Source of the DNA: Geosiphon pyriformis
Taxonomy: Eukaryota; Glomeromycota; Glomeromycetes; Archaeosporales; Geosiphonaceae
Assembly (NCBI GenBank): GCA_016748015.1
Contig: JAAOMT010000755.1
Location: forward strand, 1-40,594
DNA length: 40,594 nucleotides
Direction of reading: 5' to 3'
The notes under the pieces were generated by a model that saw only the letters and a program-made list of their open reading frames with translations, ran no database searches and was not told the origin of the DNA. Position 1 is the stretch's first letter; every line of letters begins with the position of its first letter. The position numbers and the translations under genes were made by a program. This document shows, piece by piece, positions 1-11,700 of the stretch.

Positions 1-915
1 TTTATAAAAACACTTATCATTCCTATAATGAATCACAAATAATTTTAATGACTCGACTTTATTATATCTTAATTTCGTTCCGTGTTAAATTGCAACTTTT
101 AATGTGCTAAATATGCTTAAAGACACTGATTAAGATAAATGAAAATGCTATTTTCTCAGTTAGATGTGAGAAAATATTCTTTTATAATAAATTAATGAAA
201 GAATAAAAGTGTATATTATATCATATTGAGAAATGAATATAATAAATACTCTAATTATTATGGCTAATGTTGTATGAAATATTTAAATAGGTATTATTTA
301 TTTATTTTAAATTATGAGCATATAGACAATTTTTATTAATTTCTTTGTTTTTCATGATTTGGATAAAAGACAGAGGATAAGAGATAAAATATGAATCAAT
401 TATTATGAAGAGAGTTTTTTAAAGCTTTATTTGATAGTATGTTAAGAAATTTTTTTTCCACCCAGTTTGTATTTGCATCAGCACTGGTACAGTCAATACA
501 CCAGAATAAGCAGAGCTTAATTTTTTAACAGATAAATTCCAGAAATACACATGTAAAAGTAAAGTATTATTTACTTTATGCCAGACAATTTATTTAAATA
601 AGTAGTTACAAATTTCTACTGTAAAAGAAAGTTTTTATGCATAATTTTTGTGTAAACAGGAAGGAACTGCCATTCTCATTAAGCAAAGAGTCTAGGAACC
701 AGCATATTCCTTTCTTTAAACATCTTATCACTTTTGCCAAAGAAATTCTCAATAATATAATAATACTGTACACATTACTTACTAATCAGGAATATGGAAA
801 AGTTTCATTCGCTCCAATTTTATTTTTATTAATAATATTGTAGCATTCTAAAGCTAAATATACATAGATTAAGAAATAAAGATCAAGTTACCAAATACGT
901 TATTTATAACTCAAA
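1..915. other. A/T-rich intergenic DNA at left edge
   Basis: No supportable gene. The open frame at 637-843 (plus) has no recognisable motif and no continuation across splice sites, so I treat it as chance. The stretch at about 460-520 is a little richer in G+C and may be a mobile-element scrap, but I cannot identify it. Confidence 0.5.
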
Positions 916-1997
916 TTAAGCAATCCATGGGTGTTTGAGTGCTGCATCTGCTTTCAGCATCTTTTTTTTTAATTTGCTTATAAGATCCTGTCTATTATTG
1001 GAAAACACTATATTAATCCCTTCTAATAATTTGCCTAATTGATAAATGTCTGAAAGAGTTGTGTATGTATTATTTTCATCAGACATGTCATCATCTCAGT
1101 CTGTCAATAAGATGTTGAATTCTTTGTTTGCTTTACCTCCATGCTTGAATTAATAAGAACGTTTTCATACCCTTTGGTTTTATTCGAATCATAAACAATA
1201 TTTGATAAATGAATGTCATGATAAATGTAATTGTATTGATGAAGTCTCTTTAGTCCAGTAAGCAAATTGCATGTTATCATCTGTGTTGTTTGCTCGTCTT
1301 TTAGTGGACATTCAAGGCCACGTGTTTTTAGTTTAATTATATATTTCCCTAGCCAATCTGCTCCAAAGATTGGTCCTTCCAAGATCTGAATGAGTTCATA
1401 ATGACCTTTGACAAGCTCGTAAATGTGCTTTAACATATCAATATGGTCATAAAAGCCATAGAGTTTACTGTTCAAAATAACTTTCTTGACATACTCTTCA
1501 AAGAAAGTAATTGTAGAATTTCTGAGTTTAAGTGGCTTACCAAGAGAGATTACATTAGCAGAGAAGGCATTCTTTGTGATCATGGTTTTAAGGATATGAA
1601 CAATATTGATGCTTATCTTGACAGTTGTATATCAAGCATTAAGATCATTTAAGTAAAGTTCTGTGGACAGTAGAACCAACTAGTACATCTTTAACATATC
1701 CAAGAAGATCAGATCTATTTTGTATTGTCATTAGAATGCTTTTTGAGTCCCTTAGAAAACAAAGTGTAAAATTATTGTTAGAAATGGAAACAAAAACTAA
1801 TAAATACTAAAAACAGCACACAAAATGAAAACATATTTCTCAATTATATTAAGGGAAAATTCGATTCGAAAATCAAAATTACTGCAAAGTAATTCTAGGA
1901 GACATGTTGTCAATATATCTATGGACCCAACCAGCTTTATTTCGAATTCAATTTTGGTAAATCTTATCTCTGAGAGGGCAGCATTTGTCAAAATAAG
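916..1997 (-). pseudogene. Protein-kinase-like gene relic (dispersed fungal family)
   Basis: The longest clean frame (1104-1583) contains a kinase catalytic-loop-like segment, YHDIHLSNIVYD, in which the Asp and Asn are kept. It is followed by VLIN, where the DFG-like Asp should be. Near 1148-1152 the frame shifts by one base. The next frame continues with a kinase-like C-lobe and ends ALKHPWIA before the TAA at 916-918; HPW is typical of kinase subdomain XI. That frame carries a TGA at 1096-1098 where Trp (TGG) is likely. Upstream of 1583 the same frame runs on through several stops up to about 1755. A further exon-like open stretch ending SLNIIEKY lies at 1797-1997, separated by intron-like sequence. 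With a frameshift and several nonsense codons this is a dead copy. The lack of the usual Lys two residues after the catalytic Asp resembles FunK1 or Crinkler-type kinases, but I cannot decide the subfamily. Confidence 0.7.
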
Positions 1998-2340
1998 ATA
2001 ATATTGTTAGTTATAAATAGATTATAAACAGTTAATATAAAAATTAAGATCATACTTTTTCTAAGTCCAAGTATAAATACAAGGGAAGCTTTGCAAGAAG
2101 AGGCATTAATAAAGTCAAAAAACTGTTTATTAATTAAAAATTACAATAATACTGTATTTTTAACCACATAAGGTAACTGTTACAGAAAGCTCTTATTGAA
2201 TTAAGTGTAACCACAAGTTGATTTAGTTGAATCTTGAGAGTATGATATTAACTTAATAAGTAATAAGTAATACAATAGAAAAAAATACAAATTGAGAAAT
2301 TAAATCTGGATTTAGTTAGACCATATAATACCAACTATTA
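1998..2340. other. Intergenic, no feature seen
   Basis: A/T-rich sequence between the kinase relic and the tandem repeat. No coding frame or structured element could be supported. Confidence 0.5.
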
Positions 2341-2866
2341 TCAGTCTCTGTTTAAGAACCACACAAAACTTGATGACTTATCTTTACAAGTAGAAAGTTC
2401 ACTACTTGAGGGTAAGTGAGATCTTTCTACTTGTACTTCTGCCAACTGATCACCTGAAAGTAAACCAGTAAACAGAATTGTGTTAAAAAAGTTACTGTCT
2501 GAGGACAAGAATGATATCTTTTCTTCACACTTCCAGACATTATCTACTATCTGAGAACCACATGAACAATGTTAGTAAAACAAGAATAGAAAAAAACTTG
2601 CCACCAGTTTGCAGTCTGAGGACCACACAAAATTTGGTAGTTTACCTTTACAAATAGAAAATTCACTATCTGAGGGTAAATGAGGTCTTTCCACTTACAC
2701 TTCTGCTGACTAATTACTTGAGGGTAAACCAGTAAACAGGATTGTGTTGAAAAGGTCACTGTCTGAAGACAAGAATAACATTTCTTTTTCACACTTCCAG
2801 GCATTATTTACCATCTGAGAATCATATGGACAATGTGGATAAAAAAAGAATAAAAAAAAAAATAGC
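2341..2866. repeat. Two-copy tandem repeat, period about 264 bp
   Basis: Copy 1 spans about 2341-2604 and copy 2 about 2605-2866. The landmark TAAACCAGTAAACAG occurs at 2461 and again at 2725, and ACCACACAAAA at 2358 and 2622, both offset by 264. The copies have diverged mostly by transitions. Inside copy 1 an 11-bp perfect inverted repeat (CAAGTAGAAAG at 2387-2397, its complement at 2423-2433) surrounds a 25-nt loop; in copy 2 it is eroded. A short phrase close to CTGAGGACCACA recurs several times in each copy, suggesting an older sub-repeat. The minus frame 2547-2804 is a by-product of this repeat, not a gene. Confidence 0.8.
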
Positions 2867-3678
2867 AGGTCAAATATTTCTAATCATCAAGATGGCTTAT
2901 TAAAAAGAAAAAAAATAGAATAGCTTTAGCAGAAATAGAAACTCAATATTTAAAAATATTAAGTGTTAGATTAATATTACACATAAAGAGCACCTTCACA
3001 GCAAGTTTCTCTTTAATTTTTGATGACAACTCTTTAATTGTCTCCCTAAATGCATATACTATAGAGATGTCTTGGATAAATTTACCATATAAAGAAAAAA
3101 AAGTTAAGAATTTCTTATTGTAAAGTAATATGTAGTAGGTAAAAAAACAGAACTTACAGTTAAAGTTCTTTCTTTTCATATAATTACTTATTGAGAGTGG
3201 CCTTCAATGACATTAAATTTATGAAAGTTTGAGGTCAGATAAGTGACAAGAGCTAAATGATTATTGAGAATTAGAAGAAATAAAATAAAATAATTTTTCA
3301 AATTGCTATTTTAAAACAAAAACACATGTATAAATTTTTTTTTGTAAGACTACAAATCACTGTTATCTGATGTCATGATGGCAATTTGATCAGTAGTCTT
3401 ACAAAAGAAAATTTATATGTTATTCAAACAAGTGTCTCATTTTTTTATTGTGCTAGCAACTTTTCATTCCACATTTTTTATACCATTAGAATACTGTATA
3501 TTCTGGAGGAATTAAACAAGCAATGGATGTGTCAAGTAGTAAGAGAGAATCGAATGGAATACCAAAATATTTTTATTTTATCTAAGCCAAAATATCTTTT
3601 ACAAAGAATGATTCATGGGGTGTGAAGTCTCTTATTCATTTATTATTAATGTCAAGAAATATTACAATTATAAACAAA
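2867..3678. other. Intergenic, only chance frames
   Basis: Two short frames (2943-3179 minus, 3386-3625 plus) show no family signature, no splice continuity and low-complexity composition. I see nothing else. Confidence 0.5.
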
Positions 3679-3710
3679 AGCTTGCTCTAATACAGATATT
3701 AGAGCAAGCT
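3679..3710. repeat. Perfect 14-bp hairpin, 4-nt loop
   Basis: AGCTTGCTCTAATA at 3679-3692 pairs perfectly with its reverse complement at 3697-3710 around the loop CAGA. It lies in non-coding DNA outside any gene model. It could be the collapsed end of a small inverted-repeat element or a cruciform-forming site; a transcript is not shown. Confidence 0.85.
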
Positions 3711-3873
3711 AACACATATCCATTTCAAAATGCCAATTCAAGTCCCACAGTTTCTTTATTAATATACTATTAATCTTTGATCTTTTATATTTTTTAACTA
3801 TTTTCATATCTTATTTATATTAATCCCATCCCGAAATAGATTTTACATATCTGATATAGATTTATATACTGAG

Positions 3874-3917
3874 AAGCAGAGTCTTAAAGCTATTTCTAGA
3901 GAAATAATGCTCTGCTT
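3874..3917. repeat. Nested imperfect hairpin
   Basis: AAGCAGAG (3874-3881) pairs with CTCTGCTT (3910-3917). Inside it TATTTCT and AGAAATA form a second 7-bp stem with a 2-nt loop. It lies 160 bp from the 14-bp hairpin, so both may belong to one decayed element. Confidence 0.5.
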
Positions 3918-4203
3918 TTCACTTTGCTCGACCCTTTTTTTCATTCTAAATACGTTTTAGGATCATATAATACACAACTGTGATTGCCAACAAGATAAAA
4001 AATAGTGGTAACATAAAAATACTTACTATAATAGGAACTGCTTTTTTACTTACTACTGAAATTTGTGGATGTAATTAGTTGATCAGAAAGAGAGTATGAG
4101 TTCTCTGTTGTACAAGATACAAGGTTTCATTATTGGGCAGTAATAGATTAGACTTTATCTATATATTCTAAAATGTTACATCAGAAGAAACATTACTCTG
4201 GAT

Positions 4204-4743
4204 TCAGTATAAAAGATTTTTGTGAAAAAATTCATTAAGATTCTTTTTAAATTTGTTAATTGTTGGAATATCATGAATTGGAGACTCTAATTTCTGTTCT
4301 TTGGAATTCATTATATTTTTTATTGTAGGCACAATGGGGTAAGTCAAGGACTCAAAGCTCTGCTTCCTCTGCTTCTTATTACCTTCTTCAATTACAGATT
4401 CCGATTTCAATAGCTTCAACTCATTGATTTTTGATGTCAATTCATCTTTTATGTATTCTAATTCAGTTATTTTTTTTGATGAGACCTTTTGGGCTGAAGA
4501 TACATCATTCTGGGCTGAAGCTAATTTATCTTTCAATGAATTTATCTTAATCTGAAGTGACTTAATCACTCACTAGATTCTGGCACCATTTTTTTCTCTC
4601 CTGATCCCACCTCTTCATCTCTCAATTAAAATTTTTTTTCGCTTCCTATACTTATTCCACAAGTTACTATTATAGCCAAATATCTCTGAAGAATCTTGGA
4701 AGATGTTATATAATTCTTTCTTAAGGTCTTTCACATTATCCAT
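4204..4743 (-). pseudogene. Coiled-coil protein gene remnant
   Basis: A first frame starts with ATG at 4743 (MDNVKDLKKELYNIFQ...) and runs about 38 codons to a Lys-rich stretch encoded by an A homopolymer. There the reading moves to another frame containing KRWDQERKKWCQNL, which stops. The frame 4204-4569 then encodes 121 residues rich in Lys, Glu, Leu and Ser with heptad-like spacing (about residues 1-60 look like a coiled coil), ending FFHKNLLY. It has no ATG of its own (it opens with GTG), so it is either a later exon or the rest of a broken gene. No domain is recognised. Two frame changes and two stops argue for a relic, but an intron in the middle is not excluded. Confidence 0.4.
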
Positions 4744-7700
4744 AATAAATAATAATAAATATTATGGGAAATAACAGTGACATACTTATTGATATATTTA
4801 AAAAATATAAGATAAATAACAAAATTATTAATATTAGATATTATATATAATTACTTATAAATACCCAATTACAAAAAAAGAATGAAATGCATAACAGCTG
4901 AATATTATTGTGCAGGTACATCTTATTTATCTCCAGAAACATTTGAGGAAATCATACAATCCCGAAAAAGAGCTAAAAATGTGGCTATAACAATTTCCAA
5001 CTAAAATAAAAACTTAAAAAAGATAACTTTTAAAATGCTTTTTAAAGTGGTAGTGCTGGAGCCAAAAATAAAATTGTAAATTTAATAGATAAGTATTAGA
5101 TTTAAAATTTGAAATTACAATTTATTATGATTATGCATTGCATGGAGAAAAATTTTTTAGTATTATTGGTAGTTTGTTTGTAATTAGATTGGTTGCAGTG
5201 TAATAAAAAATATAATAATAATAATATTTTTAATGATTCTAATATTAAGTTTGATAAAAGTAATCAAAAAGTAATCAAAATAATTAATTGTAAAATTATA
5301 CATAATAATAATAACACATTCAAATAATTTTTTATAGTGAGAATAAAAGATAAATACTACAAAATATAAAAATTTATAATTTTGATGAAAACAATCTAAA
5401 TAAAAATAATTTTTAAAAAATAATTATACTTTGTTATAATATTTATGTGTTATATATATTTACAATTTTAAATTATTAAAAACGCAATTAATTGCAATTT
5501 ACTCTATGTTCACTTATTATATTCACATTTATATATTTAATTTTAAAGCAATATATCAATATTAAAAAAGTTGTTTTCGATTTGATTGTATTAATTTCGT
5601 AAAATTAGAGATTTATTTATATTTTGTATAAGATATCAACAAAATTTAGTCTTTTTTGTGTTTCTTTTAAATTAAGCCCAACGGGTTACTCCTAAAAACT
5701 AAGAAAAAAGAATGAATTAAAATATAAATATAAATGTTTATATGATGTCGATATGAAAGAAATGTTAATTTTGCAAATATAGTTTAAATTTGAAATAGAT
5801 GGGTTAAAAATAACTTGATGTATCATTCTTATGACAAAATACTCAATTCCAAGAACGGTGACGGTTAAGGTATAATCCTTTAGAATGTTAAAAATGAGCT
5901 AGGTTTTAATTTTAATAAAGTTAGTTCAAATATTTTCTGCTGTTTTATCCAGTAAAGATGGGTATTAAAGGTCATAGACTCATTCATTCATCGATTAATA
6001 AATTACGGTTAACAGCCATTTTCACGAGTGAGAGAGTAAATTTGGATATTCATTGTTTACCAATATTATATTATTAGTTATGTATTATTTTAGTTATTAT
6101 AAATTTGGTTGATTTTTTACTTTTTGTGGTTTTTAATTTTTTCAAGATTTGAAAAAGTTTTAATAATTGTTTTATATAAATGGGCATTCAAGATTTTAAA
6201 AGATTTTTATAAAATTAAAATATAGTGATTAATTTAATAATTAAAAACTTGGTATATTATTTTCTTAATAAATAACAGCAAACAATAACAAATATTTGAA
6301 TAATATTGATTTTAAAATAGGGTTAAAAATATAGATAAAACAAAAAAATAAATTATAATTTATATATTTAAAATAGTTTATAAATGTATAAATAATAAAA
6401 AATTTTATTAAAAATAATAGACTACAATATATTTTTAATTAATATCAAGAATTAACAACACTTGTAAGTTAAATTATGCAAGTAAACAAAAATAAAAGAT
6501 TATTTATTGTTTTCTTTTTGTCTCATAATATTTTTTAACAATATAAACAGTTCTTAATAAATTAACAACAAAAATATCTTTATAATATATATAGCATGTA
6601 TAATGAAAACTACAAACAAAACTATACAAAAAAATAAAATTAATAAATAATTTTTGATTATAAATTAAATAAAATCTATTTCTATATTTTTTTATAATCA
6701 GTTTTTTTGCTATTATAAATTATGCAAAGCAATTTGTAGAATAATTAATAAAAAATAATTTTATTATAATAAAGATTTAAAAAGTTTACAAATTTATAAA
6801 TGAAAAGTTTTTTAAAAATAAAAATAATTTGAGCTCAATATTTGAAAGCCTATTAATTATATTAACTTTTATTTATTTATTTAATTGAAAAAATTTTAAA
6901 TCCTCACTTATTACAATTTTAATAGTCTAAAGAAAAATTGTTTATATATGTAACTATAAAAAGTTAACAATTCTAATCAATAACTTAAATCAATAATAAG
7001 TTAGTATTTATCTTAAAATTAAAAGAGCCAGTTTCGATAAAAAATAAACTAATAAATACGATTTAAGATAAATAAATTACTAAATAGAAAGAACCAGATT
7101 AAAGATAAAAATTCCCACAAAGTTTCTTTAAAGACTTTACAGTTTTTTAAAATATTATATACTAAAATGATCTCATTTGCTTTTAAACCTTATATTCAAA
7201 AAATAAACTTTCAAATCTTAGAATAAAATTAATTTGGTATGCTAAATTTTATAGAGATGAATAATTTATGAAATCTTTCTTTGAGCATTATAATTCTAAA
7301 GACCCTCCTCCTAATGCGATGCTTGTTAATTAAAAGATATCCAAAAGGAGAAAAACGACAGCATAAACTTGTGTCTTTAAAAATGCTAGACTTTTTGTTA
7401 AGCAATATAAATTTAGCTTGGATATTTTTAAATGAATTTAATTCTACAATAATATGTAAAATAGTTTTTTTTCTATCGGAAAAATAATATATCCAATGAA
7501 TCTTAATCTTTTGCATTATATACCAATTATAATTAAATTCAAGACTTAATCAATATTTGAAGATAAAAAATAAGAAATAGGAATGGTATCAAATGATATT
7601 TGTAAATGTGTAAAATAATACTCTTATAGTCAAATTTGTTTATCTAATGAAATAATGAACAGTAAACTTCATTCTCTACTCGTTAAAATGCATTTTGACC

Positions 7701-8235
7701 ATAATTTATTAATCAATTAATGAGCCTGTAGCCTTTAAAAGCACCAGAAAATAACATTTCAATCCAACTGACAGTTAATCTTATAAAGAAGAATACCATA
7801 ACCATCGCTTAAAGTGGCCATTTTTATCATGATTATTAAAATTGATCATTAATATGTGGGGAGGAGCAAATTTATTGTCTTCATGCCTTACAATCTTGTA
7901 TAAGGCAAGAATTCTTGAATTGAATAAGAGTGAAAGTATTGACGTAAAGCTTATTGAGAGTTTTTAGCATAGTAAAATTAGAGAATTTGATCAAACCAAC
8001 CAATCAACCAGTTGAGAGTCATGTTGGTTTTCTAAGGATAAGAGGCATCAATAGTTGAATTTAATCATATTTGATAATTTCATTTAGCTTCTCACCCTCA
8101 GGTAAATATATATATTCTTTTAAATGGTAAATTATAAGGCCAAAATGTTGATTAATTTGATCCATAGGATCTAGCACCTCTAAATTAATGAATGAACCTG
8201 TGAAAAATTAAAACTTTAGGAATTCTTAATTTTGA
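4744..8235. other. Gene-free A/T-rich island
   Basis: Mostly A/T with long poly-A and poly-T tracts. A 40-codon frame at about 4884-5004 (plus, ending KNVAITISN) has more normal codons, but its function is unknown. The frames at 7229-7516 (minus) and 7281-7487 (plus) overlap each other on opposite strands and carry no motif. G+C rises slightly after about 7,700. Confidence 0.5.
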
Positions 8236-8597
8236 AGTTTTTTTTATGTGAATTTATTAAACGAAAATTTCTACTCGCAAGGTTTCTCCATATCGTACGC
8301 TGCAAATGGTTTTCCGGCCAGTACTACATTGAAGACATCTGGTGAAAGTCGTAATATTAATAATTATTTATATGAAGTATATTTGGATAGCTTAGAGAAT
8401 ATAATAAGATTGGTGGAAAAGATCTTGTCAGAGTATCTAGATTCGAGAATTGCTTTTACTTGGTTTTCAAAGACTATAAACTTTAATCTTTATAAAATTA
8501 TTTAGCATTAGCAATCCTTTTCGCAGTGGCTTATATCTTCATTAATCCCTACCTAGAGACAGAAGTCTACACATTTGGAAGTTCCACGTATTGGTGA
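8236..8597 (+). CDS. Possible small membrane protein, 3' part, two exons
   Basis: Two coding-like pieces join in phase if an intron runs from GTGAAAGTC after 8341 to TTATTTAG at 8505. Exon A ends NGFPASTTLKTS. Exon B starts ALAILFAVAYIFINPYLE and ends at a TGA at 8595-8597 after GSSTYW. The join creates one hydrophobic helix (ALAILFAVAYIFI) followed by a short polar tail, as in small single-pass membrane proteins. Exon A has no ATG: its frame is open only from 8236, just after a TGA, so an upstream exon would be needed and I could not place it. CpG and G+C here are higher than in the flanking DNA. It would converge with the anoctamin, with about 150 bp between the stops. I recognise no family. 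Confidence 0.3.
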
Positions 8598-8746
8598 TTT
8601 AATTCTTTATTAGAAAAAAATAAAATTTCTATATATCGAGTTCCTCGATGTAACGATGATCGCGTTAAATATCTAACATCGGGGAAAATCTTGGTATGAA
8701 AATTTCTAATGTCTTTATAATCGATACATCTTTTTGAATATTCTTT

Positions 8747-11700
8747 TCATGAATCTCTCCAACGACCTGGGACTACTGTGCAACTTTTTAATTTCTCGAT
8801 GGCCTTTTTGAATTCACCTAACGCCTCTTTATTCACTTGAGAGTCATCTTTGATTTCTTCCTCTTCGGGAAAGTCATCAGCAGCAATAATGTCGCCTTCA
8901 AGATCGACACGTTCCAAATATTTTTCACGTTTGAAAGCGTTGCTAACTGATTTAGGAATGTCAGGTATAAAATACCCCAAAGTAATTTTTATCAAAAAGA
9001 TAAAATTCTAAAATTATATTGAGGCATAGTCAGGCATTATATTTCAAGATGAATAAAACTCAATTTTTAAAAAATTTCTCAGATACCTCAAAAATCAGTA
9101 TAAACACTAATCTCGCATTCAGTAACTCTTTATCCGAGTCACCAACATACTTATGGAACAGATCATTCACATAAGTCGAATGAAAAGCAAGAATTGTGGC
9201 ATTAGTAAGGACTGATAGAAAGGAAATAAAGTTCAGAATGTTGTTCCACATTCCGATATTTTGAGCTAACAAGCCAACCGGTCGTTTTCTTGTTTGTATA
9301 TACTACAAGATGAAACAGAAAAATTCTTGGTTGCAAAAAATTTTGTGTGAATAATAAATTTCCAATATAATTGCATATGTTTCTCACTTTAAAAGCATCA
9401 CCACGAATCTCTGAAAGATTATTTATCCATGCAAAAAGTGGTGCCAAAGGAAATGCCGGAGCAAAAAGTGATATAAAGCCAAATTGAACAACTAAATTCG
9501 AAAAATTGATATTAGACTTCTCAGTTTGGAAGAGTGAATTCATTTTGAAAGTGCCTACCCATCTCTTCGTATTCAGCTCGTATTTGATCAGCATCCGCTA
9601 TGGCTAATCTATCATCATTTTCCCATTGTGGGTGCTTGGTTTCGTCTATTATCTTCTTCCCAAAATTTGAACCAAAGAATTTACTTTGTATTAGGCTAAC
9701 AAGTTAATTAATCGATAAAAATTTTAAGTGATTCATGTCGTTTATATCTTATTTGACAGAATGAAGCTCAAAGGACTCTTTCCAGAATACTTACGGTAGA
9801 GAAATTTCATAAATTTGTCCAAGAGCCTGTTTCCCAACAAAAATAATTCCAAGCTGGATTGTCAATTCCATCATGCAGCTCTGGTATTCACAACCATTTT
9901 CATTGTCTTGTTTGAGGACATTGCGCACAAACTGTAATGGCATATAGGGTATAAATTTCGGCCTTGATTTTTAAAATAATGTTTTTCAAATTTGAAATTA
10001 CCTTTTCTTTGAAAAGCAATATATAAAATAAGGCAGAATAAAAATTGACAAAATCAAATAGGTATAATTTGCCGATCAAGGAATCTGAAAATTTTTATGG
10101 AGGTCTTTAGAATGATGAGAGCTTTAAAGTTTGTTTTCTGGAATTCCTAACCTTCATAACTAGCAAGAGTTCGGTGATTCTCCACTTGGGTTAACCATTT
10201 TGCGATGTAAAAATATGCCTAAGAAATCGAATTAAATCTTCACTGACTGGATTCGAAAAATTCTTGGACAAATTAATCACTTACCACATCCATAATTAAA
10301 ACCGTGACCAAATTCACTAAACTGGCCAAAACATTATTCCACACTCCCTCATGGAACCAAAACCGGGAAAATGTTAATAGAGACCCTATTGTTAACAAGA
10401 CGATGCCCATCTAAAAACGAGGGTTGTTTAGGTTGGTATTAAATTCAGATCGAGAAGCAAAAACAAAAATTGTAGAGATACCGAGATGACAATGACACTG
10501 GACGTGAAAAAAAGTTTTTTGTATCTTTTTTGCAATGGATAATAAAGTTCTTGTTTGGATGTAATCATCGACTGACGTATCGCTATAATAGGAATTATTT
10601 AGCATTCAATATTCTGGGTCAAAAATCAAGGAAATTTTTCTCAAAGATTTGACTTTTAATCTTATCAGCTTACCAGTGCCATTAAAATCGGGGCTCAATT
10701 GTTCCTGGGTTTTTTAGAAAAAAAATTAATCTTAAGAAAATTTCCAAATAAATAATCTGCATGATAAATAACATCATAAATACAAACTTCTTCCTCAAAT
10801 TCACCCAAATCCCAATCGTGCACTAGCGCAGCATTATACCGTTTCCAAGACTCTAGGAAACAGGTTCCTATAAAAATTAGAAAAATACATTTATTTTAGG
10901 ATGGGACTCCTTTGAATTCTCTCTATCTATATCTTTATAAAAAAACCTTTATCGTACCCCAAATTGACATCACAACTGCGAAAGGAAATGTCAGTGCATT
11001 GTCCCATATCAATGAAATACCAGCAACACCATTTTTAAAATAACTTTTACTTTGTATTCAAAATTGAAACGAGAATTAGTTTGAAAAATTGATCATTTCA
11101 AATATTGATAGAAAAAAGGTACCTTGCAACAACTATTAACCCGTATAGAACGGTAATACATCCCAAGATTGTAGCAACCAAAAGCCAGGTTGTATAAAGC
11201 CCTTCAAAATTTTACAATTGGCATGAATTTTTATTTTAAATTATTCTCAAAAATATATGAAATAAGCCTCAAGATAAATACCAAGCCATGCGAAATACAT
11301 TCCATATTTTTCTCCGAAATAATCTCGAACTTCATCAAGAGGTTGGAAGTCACTGCTTTTTACCCAATTGCGGTAAAGAAAAGTTCTTTGATTTCTTGGT
11401 TCTGTATTGGAACCTTTATTCAATAGTCCATCATGTAGGGGAAAGAATCCAACGTACACTTCTTGGTTTAGTAGATTCTCAATAGAGAATTGCCTAATGC
11501 GTTGTTTTTGGTAAAAATTAGGTATGTTTAAGTCAGCACTTTGAACCTTTCGTTGAATGACGTTCGCATTGATAATTAAATGTTGGGCCTTTAAAAGTTC
11601 AAAATAGGATGAGATATCGATTGTCTTTTTCCAATAGTTACAAGATTTAACATATATCCATGAGGTAAAATTATTACCAATAAATTTCGTCGAGAACCTT

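Noticed and set aside
637-843. 68-codon plus frame
   Set aside because: No motif, no splice continuity, Leu/Ile-rich composition expected from A/T-rich DNA.
2547-2804. 85-codon minus frame
   Set aside because: Falls in the 264-bp tandem repeat; the matching stretch of the other copy is not open in the same way.
3386-3625. 79-codon plus frame
   Set aside because: Protein-like piece EELNKQWMCQVVRENRMEYQ is too short to assign and has no partner exon.
4884-5004. Short frame with CAGTSYLSPETFE resembling a kinase APE loop
   Set aside because: Only 40 codons, no other kinase motif nearby; similarity may be chance.
7229-7516. Overlapping open frames on both strands
   Set aside because: Mutually exclusive, no recognised domain, no codon or CpG signal.
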